Shown here: piece after piece, positions 1 to 9,067 of the stretch
How positions within the stretch are numbered: the first letter of the stretch is position 1
Layout of the letters: every line of letters starts with the position of its first letter
Assembly (NCBI GenBank): GCA_963758025.1
Contig: CAVWUA010000002.1
Coordinates: 62,001 to 126,000 of the forward strand
Length of the DNA stretch: 64,000 nucleotides
Reading direction: 5' to 3'
DNA from: CAVWUA01 sp963758025
GTDB lineage: Bacteria; Planctomycetota; Planctomycetia; Isosphaerales; Isosphaeraceae
Translations under genes and position numbers: made by a program
Notes under the pieces: model-generated
What the model saw: only the letters and a program-made list of their open reading frames with translations
The model's database searches: none
Told to the model about the DNA's origin: nothing

Positions 1-438
1 CCCCGTCCCTAGCCGACGGATGCTCGACCAGAGTTTGACCTCGATCCAGATCAGAATCATCAGAATGCAAAGCAGGGCGAGAATTCCCGCCGCGGGCATG
101 CCGCCGAGGTCCCACTCCGGCAGGCGTCCACCGGTCTGCAAGGACCGTAAAAGGACGGAGCCGATGGCGCCAAGCAGGGCCACCAGCGCGGCGATGTCCA
201 GCGGACGCAGCCGTGCCTGGTTCGACGCCTTCACGGCGGCGACGACCCAGCTCATCACCCAGCCGAGCAGGCAGAACAGCCCGATCACCTTGATCCAGGT
301 AACAACCCCTCCCCAGAGGCCCGTGATGGTCAGGGAAGGATCACCCCAGACATACAGCCACTGAAGCCAGTTCGGGATCGTCCCGCCGCCGGCCGGCCCC
401 TGCTGGGCCCAGAGGAACGAAGACAAGAGCAGCGACAT
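1..438 (-). CDS. ABC transporter permease-like membrane protein (3' end outside window)
   Basis: The ORF starts at an ATG at 438 and runs off the left edge; 146 codons are visible. Hydrophobic stretches at about residues 36-68, 82-98 and 118-134 alternate with short polar loops, and an Ala/Gln/Gly-rich linker follows the start. It lies directly downstream of the ABC ATPase gene on the same strand (254-base gap), so it is most likely the membrane subunit of that exporter; that assignment rests on position and topology, not on a signature motif. Function beyond this cannot be stated. Confidence 0.6.
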   Translation of the reverse strand, partial: MSLLLSSFLWAQQGPAGGGTIPNWLQWLYVWGDPSLTITGLWGGVVTWIKVIGLFCLLGWVMSWVVAAVKASNQARLRPLDIAALVALLGAIGSVLLRSLQTGGRLPEWDLGGMPAAGILALLCILMILIWIEVKLWSSIRRLGTG

Positions 439-691
439 CGCGGAAACACTCCTCGGTTCGGATCTCGCCCCGGCCGGTGCTCGGCTCATGTCTCGACGGG
501 GAGAGCGCATCGTTAACGGACCGATCGGGTATGAAGAAAGAGGCCCGGACGATGCGAGGGCAGAAGGTGCGATCGTTGTGATGATGGCGTTTCGGACGGT
601 AGAAGACACAACTCGGATGGTTGATGGAGGAAGAATCTCCAGGAGGCGAATTCAAAAAGAGCCATCAACCATCCCTATCCCCCCGCCTCCC

Positions 692-1645
692 TCAGGAGAC
701 GGGGTTGGCCGGGGTCGTCTCGGACGGTGATGGCGACGCGGCCGTCTGGCCATCCCCCGCGCGTTCGGGAGCGACGCGACGGCGGCCGGGGTGCAGGTCG
801 CTCTCGCGGACGATCCGCAGGAACAGTTCTTCCAGGGTCGTCGTCGGGTGATCGACGGCCATCAGCTCCGAACCGTGCCGGGCCAGAACGTCGCGAATCT
901 CGGCCAGGGCCTGCTCGGGTACGTCGCGGGCCTTGATCTGGGTCACGTCCTGCACGGTCAGCAGGTCAGAGACCTTGCCGATCTCCTTCAGCTCGCCGCG
1001 GTGCAGGATGGCGATCCGGTCGCAGATGTCCTGCATGTCCGCGAGCAAGTGGCCCGAGAGCACGACCGTCTTGCCACGTTCGCGCAGGTCGCGGATCAAT
1101 TCCTTCATCTCGGCCGTGCCGATCGGGTCGAGGCCCGAGGTCGGCTCGTCCAGGAGGATCAACTCCGGCTCGTTGATGAGGGCCTGGGCCAGACCGATCC
1201 GGCGCTGCATGCCCTTGGAGTACTCGCGCAACTGCCGGTGCTTGGCCGCGGAGAGACCGACCAGGTCGATCAGGCGGTTAACCCGCTTGGTGCGCTCCGA
1301 CGGCGAGAGCTTGAACAGCCGGCCGTAGAAGTGCAGCGTCTCCTCGGCGTTCAGGAACTTGTAGAGGTACGACTCTTCAGGCAGGTAGCCGATCCGCTCG
1401 TTCTTGGCGACGTTGGTCGTCGGCTCGTTGAAGATCAGGGCCTCCCCCTCGGTCGGGAAGAGCAGGCCGAGCAGAAGCTTGATGGTCGTCGTCTTGCCCG
1501 AGCCGTTCGGCCCGAGCAATCCGAAGATCTCGCCACGGTGCACCTTCAAGTCGAGCGCCTTCAGCGCCAGGACCTTGGGCCGGCCCCAGAAATCGCGGTA
1601 AACCTTCGTCAGGTTCCGAGTCTCGATGATGACGTCATTGTTCAT
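692..1645 (-). CDS. ABC transporter ATP-binding protein (ABC-2 exporter type)
   Basis: ATPase subunit of an ABC exporter, cytosolic face of the inner membrane. Visible motifs: Walker A GPNGSGKTT at residues 45-53, Q-loop region around YLPEESYLY, signature YSKGMQRRIGLAQAL, Walker B LILLDEP followed by the D-loop, and switch histidine in LSGH. The 317-residue length fits the single-NBD CcmA/NatA/GldA-like group, with a roughly 90-residue C-terminal extension typical of drug or polysaccharide exporters. The start is the only in-frame ATG before the NBD. A membrane protein gene follows on the same strand, so the two probably form one transporter; substrate unknown. Confidence 0.93.
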   Translation of the reverse strand: MNNDVIIETRNLTKVYRDFWGRPKVLALKALDLKVHRGEIFGLLGPNGSGKTTTIKLLLGLLFPTEGEALIFNEPTTNVAKNERIGYLPEESYLYKFLNAEETLHFYGRLFKLSPSERTKRVNRLIDLVGLSAAKHRQLREYSKGMQRRIGLAQALINEPELILLDEPTSGLDPIGTAEMKELIRDLRERGKTVVLSGHLLADMQDICDRIAILHRGELKEIGKVSDLLTVQDVTQIKARDVPEQALAEIRDVLARHGSELMAVDHPTTTLEELFLRIVRESDLHPGRRRVAPERAGDGQTAASPSPSETTPANPVS

Positions 1646-2102
1646 CGGGGGGCGCCTTGTCTGTCTAGGAAAGACGGGAACGGATCAGGCCGGACCACAC
1701 CGGGAGGTCGAGGGAAATCAGCTTTTGGGAAGAAATCGGACGATGACCGGAACGAATATCCTGCTGAGGGATTCCCAAGGACCGACCCAGCCTTACGGGG
1801 AAATGCGAAACCTCCGCGCGGTGTCGCCGGAGCAATGGCCTCCCGCGCTACGTGCCTCGACCCGGAAAGGTTCGATTCCCCCGACCCACTTTTTGAAAAT
1901 CTGCCGCTTCGTCCGGTCGTCAACCCGGCTGGGAGCCGTGGTCGGTACGCATGGCGAACGGGCCGGTCACGACCGGTGAACACGGGATCTAATTTAAATG
2001 GCCGAACCGTCCTTGGCAAGAAGGGCGGCGGAATTTGGGAGAGCCCTGACGGCTGGGCGAGGCGGCTTCGGCAACGCCTCGCCCAGCGTGGACCTTGACA
2101 TG
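1646..2102. other. Intergenic region with strong hairpin
   Basis: Contains no convincing gene. It must hold the promoter of the minus-strand ABC pair and, near its right end, the 3' hairpin of the next gene (separate entry). Short ORFs here lack domain content and ribosome binding sites. Confidence 0.5.
2052..2087 (-). terminator. Candidate transcription terminator hairpin
   Basis: Perfect 13-base stem (GCTGGGCGAGGCG with its complement) and a 10-base loop, located 16 bases beyond the stop codon of the secreted-protein gene at 2103. There is no T-run, so intrinsic termination is likely but not certain. Confidence 0.5.
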
Positions 2103-2615
2103 TCAGGGAATCATGCCGCTGCTACCCGAGGGAATCGGAGGCGCATCGACGTTGCCCGAGAAGTCCGGCACCGGGATCGCGGGCGTATCTCCGGCCGTCT
2201 CGCGATAGGGATAGACCGGCGTGTTCGAAGGTCCGAGCGGCGGGCCGCCGAACGGATGCGCTCCACCGCAACCGGCGAAGGGAATGTAGCGCTGGCCTCG
2301 CATCTCATAGGGGTTGTAATAGGTCGGGAAGAACGTCTGCGAGGCCGGCACGAAGAAGTAGCGGCGCGCGAAGTAGTCGGGGGTGCGGTCCGCGTTCAGG
2401 GGCAGGAACTCGCCGTAATCGACCCAGCCGTAGCCGTCCGGGTTCCCGTTGGGAAATCCCCAGCCATCGCCGGGGCCTGGCGGAAGGATGCGGCCGCCGG
2501 GGTGGTGCGTGTGCGGCACATACGGCTTGGGAGGGCCTGACGGGTGATGGCCGAACAGGCCGCCGGTCGAGGCCACCGACAGAGCCAGCATGAGTGGAGC
2601 CAGCGCGCTTGTCAT
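2103..2615 (-). CDS. Secreted Pro/Gly-rich protein, unknown function
   Basis: A 170-residue product. It begins with a signal-peptide-like segment (MTSALAPLMLALSVAS) followed by low-complexity Gly/Pro/His/Tyr-rich sequence with repeated aromatic residues (YNPYEMRGQRYIPF) and no recognisable domain. The start at 2615 is preceded by GGAGG six bases upstream; a second ATG at 2618 is less well spaced. A longer upstream ORF extension lacks signal character and is rejected. Probably exported to the periplasm or envelope. The gene is divergent from trpG/pabA. Confidence 0.6.
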   Translation of the reverse strand: MTSALAPLMLALSVASTGGLFGHHPSGPPKPYVPHTHHPGGRILPPGPGDGWGFPNGNPDGYGWVDYGEFLPLNADRTPDYFARRYFFVPASQTFFPTYYNPYEMRGQRYIPFAGCGGAHPFGGPPLGPSNTPVYPYRETAGDTPAIPVPDFSGNVDAPPIPSGSSGMIP

Positions 2616-2883
2616 CATCAACCTCCATGTCTCGACCCGCGCGGGGTCAGTTCCGGTCGGAACGCGAACCGGGCCGGCAGGGCGAACCTCGCGACGGACC
2701 GGACGGTCTCCTTTGAGGGATGTTCCACGCGCTACTCTACAACGCTCCCGGACGCGCGGTCGGATTTCGGCCGCGGCCCGACTTCCGGCTGCGACAAAAA
2801 ACCGATAGGATCGGGTTATAGCGACGCGCGAGCCCCGCGCGGCCCCAACCGTCGGCACGACTTCCTCGACCTGGCACCCCGGC

Positions 2884-3453
<570 letters not shown>

Positions 3454-3977
3454 TCCCCGTCCTCGGCCGTGTCCCGAGCGATCTCAGTGACATTCCCCGA
3501 GCGCGCCGCCGGCCCCCCGCGTGGTATTTGATCTCGATCGCGCGATTTCTCCGATTCCCTGTCGTCTGGAATCGCCGTAACTTTTGTTCCTCACTCCAGA
3601 AACGTCAATTCCCCGCCCTGGACCCATCGGTTCGAAACGGCTGGGGACCTTGCATGAGCCCCCCGCGCCGGAGGGACCGGAGTGACACTCCGAGCACATC
3701 ATCCCGTCGCGGGGGGACCGCCCGTGCGTCGGGATGGAACTCGGGCCATGGTCGCGGTTCGGAACATGCCCTTGTTTCCCTTCCGCCAACGGTGCATCCA
3801 CCGCCCCCCCACGCCAGCACCCCGAGACCCAGCAGCTCCCCGGCTCGGGGACCGCCGACGCGCCACCCAGCACCACGGCGCGGCTCTCACCCAGCGACGG
3901 TCGGGCTACAGTCGTCGCGGAGTCCTCTCCCAGGAGCGGATCGGCGCATGATGACTTCGCCCCGGCCACCCGCCGCC
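3454..3977. other. Gene-poor stretch with a possible PEP-CTERM remnant
   Basis: No intact gene is supported. On the minus strand around 3770-3850 a Val-Pro-Glu-Pro-Gly-Ser string is followed, after a one-base frame change, by a hydrophobic Leu-Gly-Leu-Gly-Val-Leu-Ala segment. This resembles the tail of a PEP-CTERM sorting signal, so a decayed exported protein may lie here. The resemblance is short and low confidence. Confidence 0.2.
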
Positions 3978-4454
3978 TCAGCTCACGGCTTTCTTCACAA
4001 GCGCTTCGATCCTCTCCTCTTCGGCGGCGGTCAACTCCTTCAGCGCGAACGCGGTCGGCCACATGGCACCTTCGTCGAGATTTGCCTTGTCGCTGAACCC
4101 GAGCGTCGCGTACCTCGTGTTGAACTTCCGCGCGCTTTGAAAGAAGCAGACGACATTGCCCTCCTTGGCGTATGCGGGCATCCCGTACCAGGTTCTCGGC
4201 GAGAGGGCTGGCGCGCAGGCCTTGATGAGGGAATGTAACCGCTCGGCCATGGCGCGATCCGGTTCCGACATCTCGGCGATCTTCGCGAGCACGTCGGCTT
4301 CCCCGTCCGCCTTCTTCGCCCCCGGGCGACGCGCTGCCGCCTTTAACTCCTGGGCACGCTCCCCCATCGCGGCTCGTTCCTCGTCCGTGAATCCCTCCGA
4401 CGCTTTTGTTGGGGTGCTCTCGGCCGTCTTCTGCGTGCCCTTTTTTCGGCTCAT
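3978..4454 (-). CDS. DUF1801/YdhG-like domain protein
   Basis: A 158-residue protein. The charged N-terminal third (Lys/Glu-rich) is followed by a DUF1801 (YdhG/YjbR-like, SCOP 159888-type) fold: RTWYGMPAYAKEGNVVCFFQ, then a KFNTRYATLGFSD segment and a helical C-terminus rich in Glu/Lys. Family members are small soluble proteins of unclear biochemical role. The start at 4454 (MSRKKGTQ) is chosen because upstream codons show no coding character. Its 5' side abuts an IS110 left-end fragment, the same arrangement as three other minus-strand genes in this window, so it may be a cassette-type gene. Confidence 0.75.
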   Translation of the reverse strand: MSRKKGTQKTAESTPTKASEGFTDEERAAMGERAQELKAAARRPGAKKADGEADVLAKIAEMSEPDRAMAERLHSLIKACAPALSPRTWYGMPAYAKEGNVVCFFQSARKFNTRYATLGFSDKANLDEGAMWPTAFALKELTAAEEERIEALVKKAVS

Positions 4455-4529
4455 GGAAACCTGCTCATGCTGACTTGCGTTGGAAAACTCGTCACAGTTC
4501 AAGTGCGCACCAGCGATTTTTAACATTCG

Positions 4530-4880
4530 CCGCCGAAAGAATCCATGTCCGCCGCGTGGCCCCGACGAGTCGGCGATCCTTGAGGTGTGATCTCTTCACG
4601 ACACCAACCCCGAAGGAGCCACGCAGATGCTCACGATTTTCAAGCCTCGACCTCGGCCAGCCCAAGAGCGTCGCGTGTCTGGACGATCCGGACACCCAGG
4701 AGGCCCGCGACTGCACCATCACCACCGACCCCGACCCCCTTCGGCGGTTCCCGCAACACCACCCCCCCGACCTGGTCGTCTTCGAGACCGGCACCATCGC
4801 CGGCTGGGTCGCCGACCTCCGCGGCGAACTCGGCCGGCCATGCCGCGTCGCCAACCCGCACCACGACCGATCGCGCCGAG
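4530..4880 (+). pseudogene. IS110-family left end and transposase N-terminal fragment (copy 1)
   Basis: Begins with GCCGAAAGAATCCATG and a leader conserved in three other places (7098, 7919, 24071). It then encodes a frame-broken IS110 transposase N-terminus: LDLGQPKSVACLDDPDTQEA, then LVVFETGTIAGWVADLRGEL and GRPCRVANP. These match the first 100 or so residues of DEDD transposases; the rest is missing. This is the longest of the four copies. Confidence 0.65.
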
Positions 4881-5004
4881 GATCGAAGGCGAGACGCTCC
4901 GACCCCGCATCGACGCAACCCTTTGCCGTCTTGCCCCTTTCGGATCGCCTCGGTTCGCTCGGCGCTGACGGTTTGGGTTCGGTCGGGGCTGGTGGAGGCA
5001 TTGG

Positions 5005-5277
5005 GTTCGTTCGGTAATTCGACCCTATCTCCTGGTATAGCAAGAAGTTGAGTTTCGCGCATTCGCTCGTCGCGCAGGGGGGCGTCAGCGATTTTCCCTG
5101 GAAAAACCGGCCTTCGCGAGGTCTGCCAGAATGGCAGTTGGGTTCGTTCGGTAATCAGACGCTATCTCCTGGCGAGACAAGAAGTTGTGTTTTGTGCATT
5201 CGCCCGTCACGGAGGGGGCGTCAGTGACTTTCCCTGGAAAAACCGGCCTTCGCGGGGTCTGCCAGAATGGCAGATGG
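5005..5277 (+). repeat. Tandem duplication of a 136-137-base unit
   Basis: Two direct copies start at GTTCGTTCGGTAAT (5005 and 5142), and the first bases of a third occur at 5278. Each unit ends with the small palindrome CTGCCAGAATGGCAG and contains TTTCCCTGGAAAAACCGG. The copies differ at a dozen or so positions. No coding potential is supported. The unit lies between the IS110 fragment and the first cassette-like gene. Confidence 0.75.
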
Positions 5278-5489
5278 GTTCGTTCGGCGCGGGCGTTCCG
5301 CTCGACCCGAGATGGGACCACGCGCGTCCGGATGACCGACCGCAAAGCCCCTGACCGTACAAGTTGCCAAAGAACCGCGCAGGGTGAAGCCCTGATCGTC
5401 CCTCAATGAGAATAGTCTCGTTGCGGAGGCGGTCGGATTTCAGGGGATCTTGTCGGATGGGTGGAGCCGGCTGAGTCCCGCGCCGATCC

Positions 5490-5590
5490 GTCGCGCCGCG
5501 CTTCCCCCGAAACCCGGTCAGGCCCCCACCCCCTGCCACGGCCCGTCGACGGTGCGCTCGGGACAGAAGAGGCCATGCGAGCGGTTAGGC
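5490..5590 (-). repeat. attC-like half site with conserved flank (copy 1)
   Basis: Ends in GTTAGGC at 5584-5590, read on the minus strand as GCCTAAC overlapping the TAA stop of the gene at 5585. The preceding 100 or so bases (GGACAGAAGAGGCCATG and a GTCGACGGTGCGCTC block) recur at 6340, 7305 and 8140, each time next to the stop of a minus-strand gene. GCCTAAC fits the integron attC R'' consensus RYYYAAC; no matching R' partner is evident on the distal side of this copy. Confidence 0.5.
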
Positions 5591-5827
5591 TCGCCCCGTG
5601 GGACCGCCGGGGCCCCTCCGACTTCGCATCCAGAGCCATCCGATCAGGCAGCCGACCGCGGCGCCGATCCCCGCGCCGACCAGCGAGAAACCTCGGTCGT
5701 AATACCCGGCGAAGTGCCCGACAAGACCGAGAGCACCGCCGACCGCGGCCCCGATGCCGCCGCCAGCTCCGTAGGCCCGCTTGGCCAGGTCCGTTCGCTC
5801 GGGTGCCTCAGTCGAATCGAGTCCCAT
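5585..5827 (-). CDS. Small glycine-zipper membrane protein (cassette-like)
   Basis: An 80-residue protein with two Gly/Ala-rich hydrophobic helices (GAGGGIGAAVGGALGLVGHFAG and GAGIGAAVGCLIGWLW) separated by a short polar turn, ending in a basic tail. This pattern fits small glycine-zipper inner- or outer-membrane proteins; the specific function is unknown. The start at 5827 has GGGAGG six bases upstream. The stop overlaps a GCCTAAC core site, and another core-like site (GCCTAAA) lies 40 bases upstream of the start, so the gene has the size and boundaries of an integron cassette. Confidence 0.6.
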   Translation of the reverse strand: MGLDSTEAPERTDLAKRAYGAGGGIGAAVGGALGLVGHFAGYYDRGFSLVGAGIGAAVGCLIGWLWMRSRRGPGGPTGRA

Positions 5828-5865
5828 GAAACGCCTCCCACCGTGATGAACGGCAACCGACAGAC

Positions 5866-6090
5866 GCCGCCTAAACGCAGAGGATTGTCTCCGCAGGGCC
5901 GGGATCAGCGTCCGCATCCCCAGTGGCCGTCGCGGCCCTGCGGATCCAAGCGGTTGAACGAAACCGCCGCCCGGCCCCCGCCTCTGGGCATTGGATCACA
6001 GCCCACGTCCCCGAGCAAGGGCCTCGGGGCACTCTCGCCTCAAGCCCCGACGGCCGGACCCCTCCGATCCCCGGCGCGAACGCCCCTCCA
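5866..6090 (+). repeat. Left copy of a 220-base inverted repeat with attC-like stem
   Basis: Nearly identical, in reverse orientation, to 13085-13320. It contains an imperfect palindrome: CGCAGGGCC (5909-5917) pairs with GGCCCTGCG (5934-5942), bounded by GCCTAAA on one side and GTTGAAC (5954-5960) on the other. The latter matches the attC/attI core GTTRRRY. The remaining 130 bases are conserved non-coding sequence. Confidence 0.7.
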
Positions 6091-6339
6091 GCCCACCGAT
6101 TATGATCGCCCATGAATGGTGGGCTACGGGACTTCCTAACGAGACACGTGTTTTCACGTGAGCCGATCACGATGAGAGGCCGGCGTTGTGGGCCGCGACG
6201 GAGTGTCTGGGGCGTGAGCCGCTGCCGGGACGAGTTTCCCCCGGCGGCCTGCCACCCCGTCGGCGACGCCGATCGCCGCGTGGGTGCCGACCCCCGAGAG
6301 CGGTTTGCGAGCCGATGCCCCGCGTGCATCGCGACTCCC

Positions 6340-6481
6340 CCACCCGACCGTCCCCGCGCCGCCTGCGTCCCGAGCCGATCCGTCGCGCCGAGCAACCCGG
6401 AACCCGTTCAGGAACCACCCCCCCTGTCACGGCCCGTCGACGGTGCGCTCTTGACAGAAGAGGCCATGAGAGCGGTTAGGC
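6340..6481 (-). repeat. attC-like half site with conserved flank (copy 2)
   Basis: Shares with the other three copies the block GCATCGCGACTC, CCGTCGCGCCGAGC and GACAGAAGAGGCCATGAGAG, ending in GTTAGGC at 6475-6481, 15 bases from the stop of the next minus-strand gene. It lacks the IS110 left end present in copies 3 and 4. The sequence from 6100 to 6340 has no supportable gene. Confidence 0.5.
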
Positions 6482-6495
6482 GGCACGCGATGGAC

Positions 6496-7059
6496 CTACA
6501 CCGCGTCGCGATACTTCTGGGGGATGATATGGTTCGCACGGAGAGCGCCGGCCTGCGGCCCATCGAAGACCACCTTGATGTCGAAGAATGATTCGGGCCG
6601 CCACTCGGCCGGCCATGTGGACTTCTTCATCTTCACGGCAACCGTATAGGCCTCGACGCCGTCGCTGATCCGGTCGGGCAACCGCAGCGGAGTGTGATAA
6701 CCGATCTGGGACTTGAAGACGTTTGCGATGATCCGTTCCTCCTTCGTGGCATCCTCGGCAGCCTGGAACGTGAGCAGCCACTCGCCGAGCCTCCTGAAGC
6801 GCTGGTCGCGGTCGGGCAGGTTCTTCGGGCTCTTGATGAAGACGACCTGGCAACTCGTCATCGTCTCCGGCCAGCCGTCGGCATAGATCATCGGGGGGGG
6901 CAGGACTACGTAAGCCCGGTACGTCTCCCCGTACTGGAGCCGGTGGGCGGACTTCTTCTCGTCGGGATCGCTTTCGGGATCGACCCTCGATAGCAAGAAA
7001 ACGAGCAGTCCGATGACGACCCCGATGATGACAAGAGCGACGAAAAGATTCCAGAGCAT
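6496..7059 (-). CDS. Membrane-anchored protein of unknown function (cassette-like)
   Basis: A 187-residue protein with one N-terminal transmembrane helix (LFVALVIIGVVIGLLVFLL) followed by a charged linker and a soluble domain of about 150 residues that resembles no family I know. It is probably anchored with the domain on one side of the inner membrane. The start at 7059 (MLWNLF) is chosen because it begins directly before the helix; the longer ORF reads into the IS110 leader. The gene is bounded by GCCTAAC 15 bases past its stop and GCCTAAA 39 bases before its start. Confidence 0.65.
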   Translation of the reverse strand: MLWNLFVALVIIGVVIGLLVFLLSRVDPESDPDEKKSAHRLQYGETYRAYVVLPPPMIYADGWPETMTSCQVVFIKSPKNLPDRDQRFRRLGEWLLTFQAAEDATKEERIIANVFKSQIGYHTPLRLPDRISDGVEAYTVAVKMKKSTWPAEWRPESFFDIKVVFDGPQAGALRANHIIPQKYRDAV

Positions 7060-7097
7060 GGCCACCTCGTCTCCAACCGTTCGGCCGCAACCGGACC

Positions 7098-7444
7098 GCC
7101 TAAAGAATCCATGCAAGCCGCATGGTCCCCCCAAGGCAGGTCTCCTTGAGAGGTGGCATCTCCACGACGCTCACCTTGCGGAGCCACACGACCTTGAGCA
7201 CCATTCTCGGCCTGGATCTCGGCCAATTCAAGAGCGTCGCCTGTCTGTACGACCCGGACACCCGCGCATCGCGACTCCTCCACCCGACCCTCCCCGCGCG
7301 GGCGAGCCGTCGCGCCGAGCCACACCCCGAGACCCCGTCAGGACCCCTCACCCCGGCGACGGTGCGCTCTGGACAGCACTGTAGGGTGGGCACCGCCCGT
7401 CGACGGTGCGCGCTTGACAGAAGAGGCCATGAGAGCGGTTAGGC
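7098..7444 (-). repeat. Composite attC-like site carrying an IS110 left-end fragment (copy 3)
   Basis: On the plus strand it starts GCCTAAAGAATCCATG at 7098, runs through about 200 bases of IS110 leader and transposase N-terminus (ILGLDLGQFKSVACLYDPDT), and ends GAGAGCGGTTAGGC at 7444. A partial GTAGGGTGGGCACC repeat of family A interrupts it near 7380. The outer ends GCCTAA and TTAGGC are complementary, as expected for attC R'' and R' cores. I infer an IS110-type insertion inside an attC site. Confidence 0.5.
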
Positions 7445-7450
7445 GCTTCC

Positions 7451-7822
7451 CTACTGCACCCCCTGGTCGGTCCGTTCCACGTTATTGACGAAGAGCCGAC
7501 CATCCGCCTCCAAACGGACCTTGTCCCCGCGCCGGACCGGCCCGCGATCCGACCCGTCCAGCCAGACCCGGTCTTCTAGGATCTGGAGCGTCCGCCCCTT
7601 CCGAGTGATCTCGACGCCCTTCTCCAGCACGCTCGCGGAACCACTCCCGGCCCCGTAGACCTCGAACATGACACCGTCGGACGTCCCTCGCGTCACGTTC
7701 GCCCGGTCGGGATTGGTCTCCCGGGCGTCAGCGACCCACAGGGCCGGTCGGTTTGCCTCCGAATCGGAGCAGCCGGCCGCGAGCCCGACCAGACAAATCA
7801 GCGTCCACCTTCTCCACGACAT
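7451..7822 (-). CDS. Small lipoprotein with SHAPE/FHA-like beta-rich domain, unknown function
   Basis: A 123-residue protein with a lipoprotein signal peptide (MSWRRWTLICLVGLAAGC; lipobox LAAGC, lipidated Cys18). The mature part is polar, with alternating hydrophobic residues (VMFEVYGAGSGSASVLEKG, GRTLQILEDRVWLDG, KVRLEADGRLFVNN) suggesting a small beta-sandwich; I do not recognise the family. Envelope location is likely. The stop lies seven bases from a GTTAGGC core site and the start is about 95 bases from the next, so it is a cassette candidate. Confidence 0.65.
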   Translation of the reverse strand: MSWRRWTLICLVGLAAGCSDSEANRPALWVADARETNPDRANVTRGTSDGVMFEVYGAGSGSASVLEKGVEITRKGRTLQILEDRVWLDGSDRGPVRRGDKVRLEADGRLFVNNVERTDQGVQ

Positions 7823-7918
7823 TCTAAATCTTCGTCCGATCCCGTCAACCGGCTGAGCAGTCCTGTCCGCCCCCCACCCCTGTTATTCGCCGGAAGGCCC
7901 GCGTTATTGGCCCCCGCC

Positions 7919-8249
7919 GCCTAAAGAATCCATGTCAGCCGCGTGGTCCCCCCAAGGCGGGTCTCCTTGAGAGGTGGCATCTCCACGACGCTCACCTTGC
8001 GGAGCCACACGACCTTGAGCACCATTCTCGGCCTGGATCTCGGCCAATTCAAGAGCGTCGCCTGTCTGTACGACCCGGACACCCGCGCATCGCGACTCCT
8101 CCACCCGACCCTCCCCGCGCCGCGTGTGTCCCGTGCCGAGCCGTCGCGCCGAGCCACACCCCGAGACCCCGTCAGGACCCCTCACCCCGGCCACGGTCCG
8201 GCGACGGACGGTGCGCTCTGGACAGGAGAGGCCATGAGAGCGGTTAGGC
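7919..8249 (-). repeat. Composite attC-like site carrying an IS110 left-end fragment (copy 4)
   Basis: GCCTAAAGAATCCATG at 7919, the same 190-base IS110 leader/N-terminus as copy 3, then the conserved flank and GTTAGGC at 8243-8249. Copies 3 and 4 agree almost base for base over their shared parts, which shows recent duplication of the chimeric site. The next minus-strand gene stops 68 bases beyond it. Confidence 0.5.
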
Positions 8250-8316
8250 GTCGGCCGGTCGAAGGAAGACCGAACACGAAAACGGCCCGGCCACCTGCCC
8301 GGGTCGGAATCGCGGA

Positions 8317-8556
8317 TCACTTCGAAGGGTCGACGTTCTTCGTGGGAGAATCCGAAGTGTTCTCCGGGGCGTCAGTCGCAGTTGAATCGGTTGTCGATTC
8401 ACGGCCCTGGTCATTGTGCATCGCTTCCCCGAACTCTCTGAGATCACTGACCGTCTGCTGTCGTCGAGTTTGCTCGGCTTGATGTTGACGTGCCGCGGTG
8501 CCATCGCAGCCCGCGCCAAACACGAACAGGGAAGTGAAGATCAGGGATTTTCGCAT
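8317..8556 (-). CDS. Small lipoprotein, unknown function (cassette-like)
   Basis: A 79-residue protein. The N-terminus MRKSLIFTSLFVFGAGC is a lipoprotein signal (lipobox FGAG-Cys17). The mature protein is hydrophilic, Gln/Thr/Asp-rich and probably disordered (ending in DSPTKNVDPSK), with one amphipathic stretch (QQTVSDLREFGEAMHN). The longer ORF upstream has no signal and is not used. It is the outermost of four consecutive minus-strand genes each followed by a GCCTAAC site. Confidence 0.5.
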   Translation of the reverse strand: MRKSLIFTSLFVFGAGCDGTAARQHQAEQTRRQQTVSDLREFGEAMHNDQGRESTTDSTATDAPENTSDSPTKNVDPSK

Positions 8557-8644
8557 CGACTTCGGTCCCGCATTGGAAAACGGCCATGGGGGCCACGTGG
8601 GCGCGGAAAACTGATCTGACACCGATTTTCCCCCCGGACAGTTC

Positions 8645-8700
8645 TGGGCTCTGCCAGTGCCGTGCCGAACCGGAGCACTGGCAGAGCCAGTGGCACCCAG
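8645..8700. repeat. REP-like palindromes beside a RAYT remnant
   Basis: Contains CACTGGCAGAGCCAGTG (complementary arms CACTGGC/GCCAGTG) and a related CTGCCAGTG piece. Similar sequences are seen at 22689 (CACTGGTGG...CCACCAGTG) and near 25048 (ACTGGCTTTGCCAGT). Their place next to a REP-associated tyrosine transposase fragment suggests they are its REP substrates. Confidence 0.5.
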
Positions 8701-8713
8701 ATATTAGCACCCA

Positions 8714-8872
8714 TCACCCGCCAGTGCCACCCCGCCGACTGAGTTGGGAATTGAGGACGCCGAGCACGACCCGCTTCGCCCGGTCGTGGTCGAGCAGCCT
8801 TCGCCGTCGGTAACACGAGAAGGTGAGAAAATGGGCGTGGCCTTCCCGGTCGAACGTCCGCTTCGTGACCAT
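8714..8872 (-). pseudogene. N-terminal fragment of a REP-associated tyrosine transposase (RAYT, Y1_Tnp)
   Basis: 52 codons starting MVTKRTFDREGHAHFLTFSC, followed by YRRRRLLDHDRAKRVVLGVL, matching the N-terminus of IS200-like RAYT proteins, including the HAHFLTFSC strand that leads to the HUH metal site. The reading frame stops after residue 52, before the HUH motif and catalytic Tyr, so the product cannot be active. The missing 3' part is replaced by REP-like repeats. Confidence 0.6.
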
Positions 8873-8924
8873 GTCCCGAGCCTAATCCGCCCGTCGGCCG
8901 ATCTCAAGCCTCTTGTCGCTTCGC

Positions 8925-8995
8925 GACCGGGACAACAAGTTGTCCCGGCCACCCCGCGGACGCCCCGGCGCGGGTGGCCCGGACAACTTGTTGTC
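8925..8995. repeat. Palindromic repeat family C, left part, interrupted by IS66
   Basis: Contains CCGGGACAACAAGTTGTCCCGG and GCGGGTGGCCCGGACAACTT, which are the terminal motifs of family C elements (complete copies at 14424 and 15216). The right-hand end resumes at 10485 after the IS66 element. Confidence 0.6.
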
Positions 8996-9067
8996 GTACG
9001 TGTTTAGCGGCCCCCTTTTTGCTGGCCTGAATCGATCATGGGGCCGATCCGGCCGGTGGGGTGGACC

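Noticed and set aside
20..364. 114-codon plus-strand ORF at the left edge
   Set aside because: The minus-strand frame encodes a convincing membrane protein; the plus frame is Arg/Ser/Thr-rich shadow.
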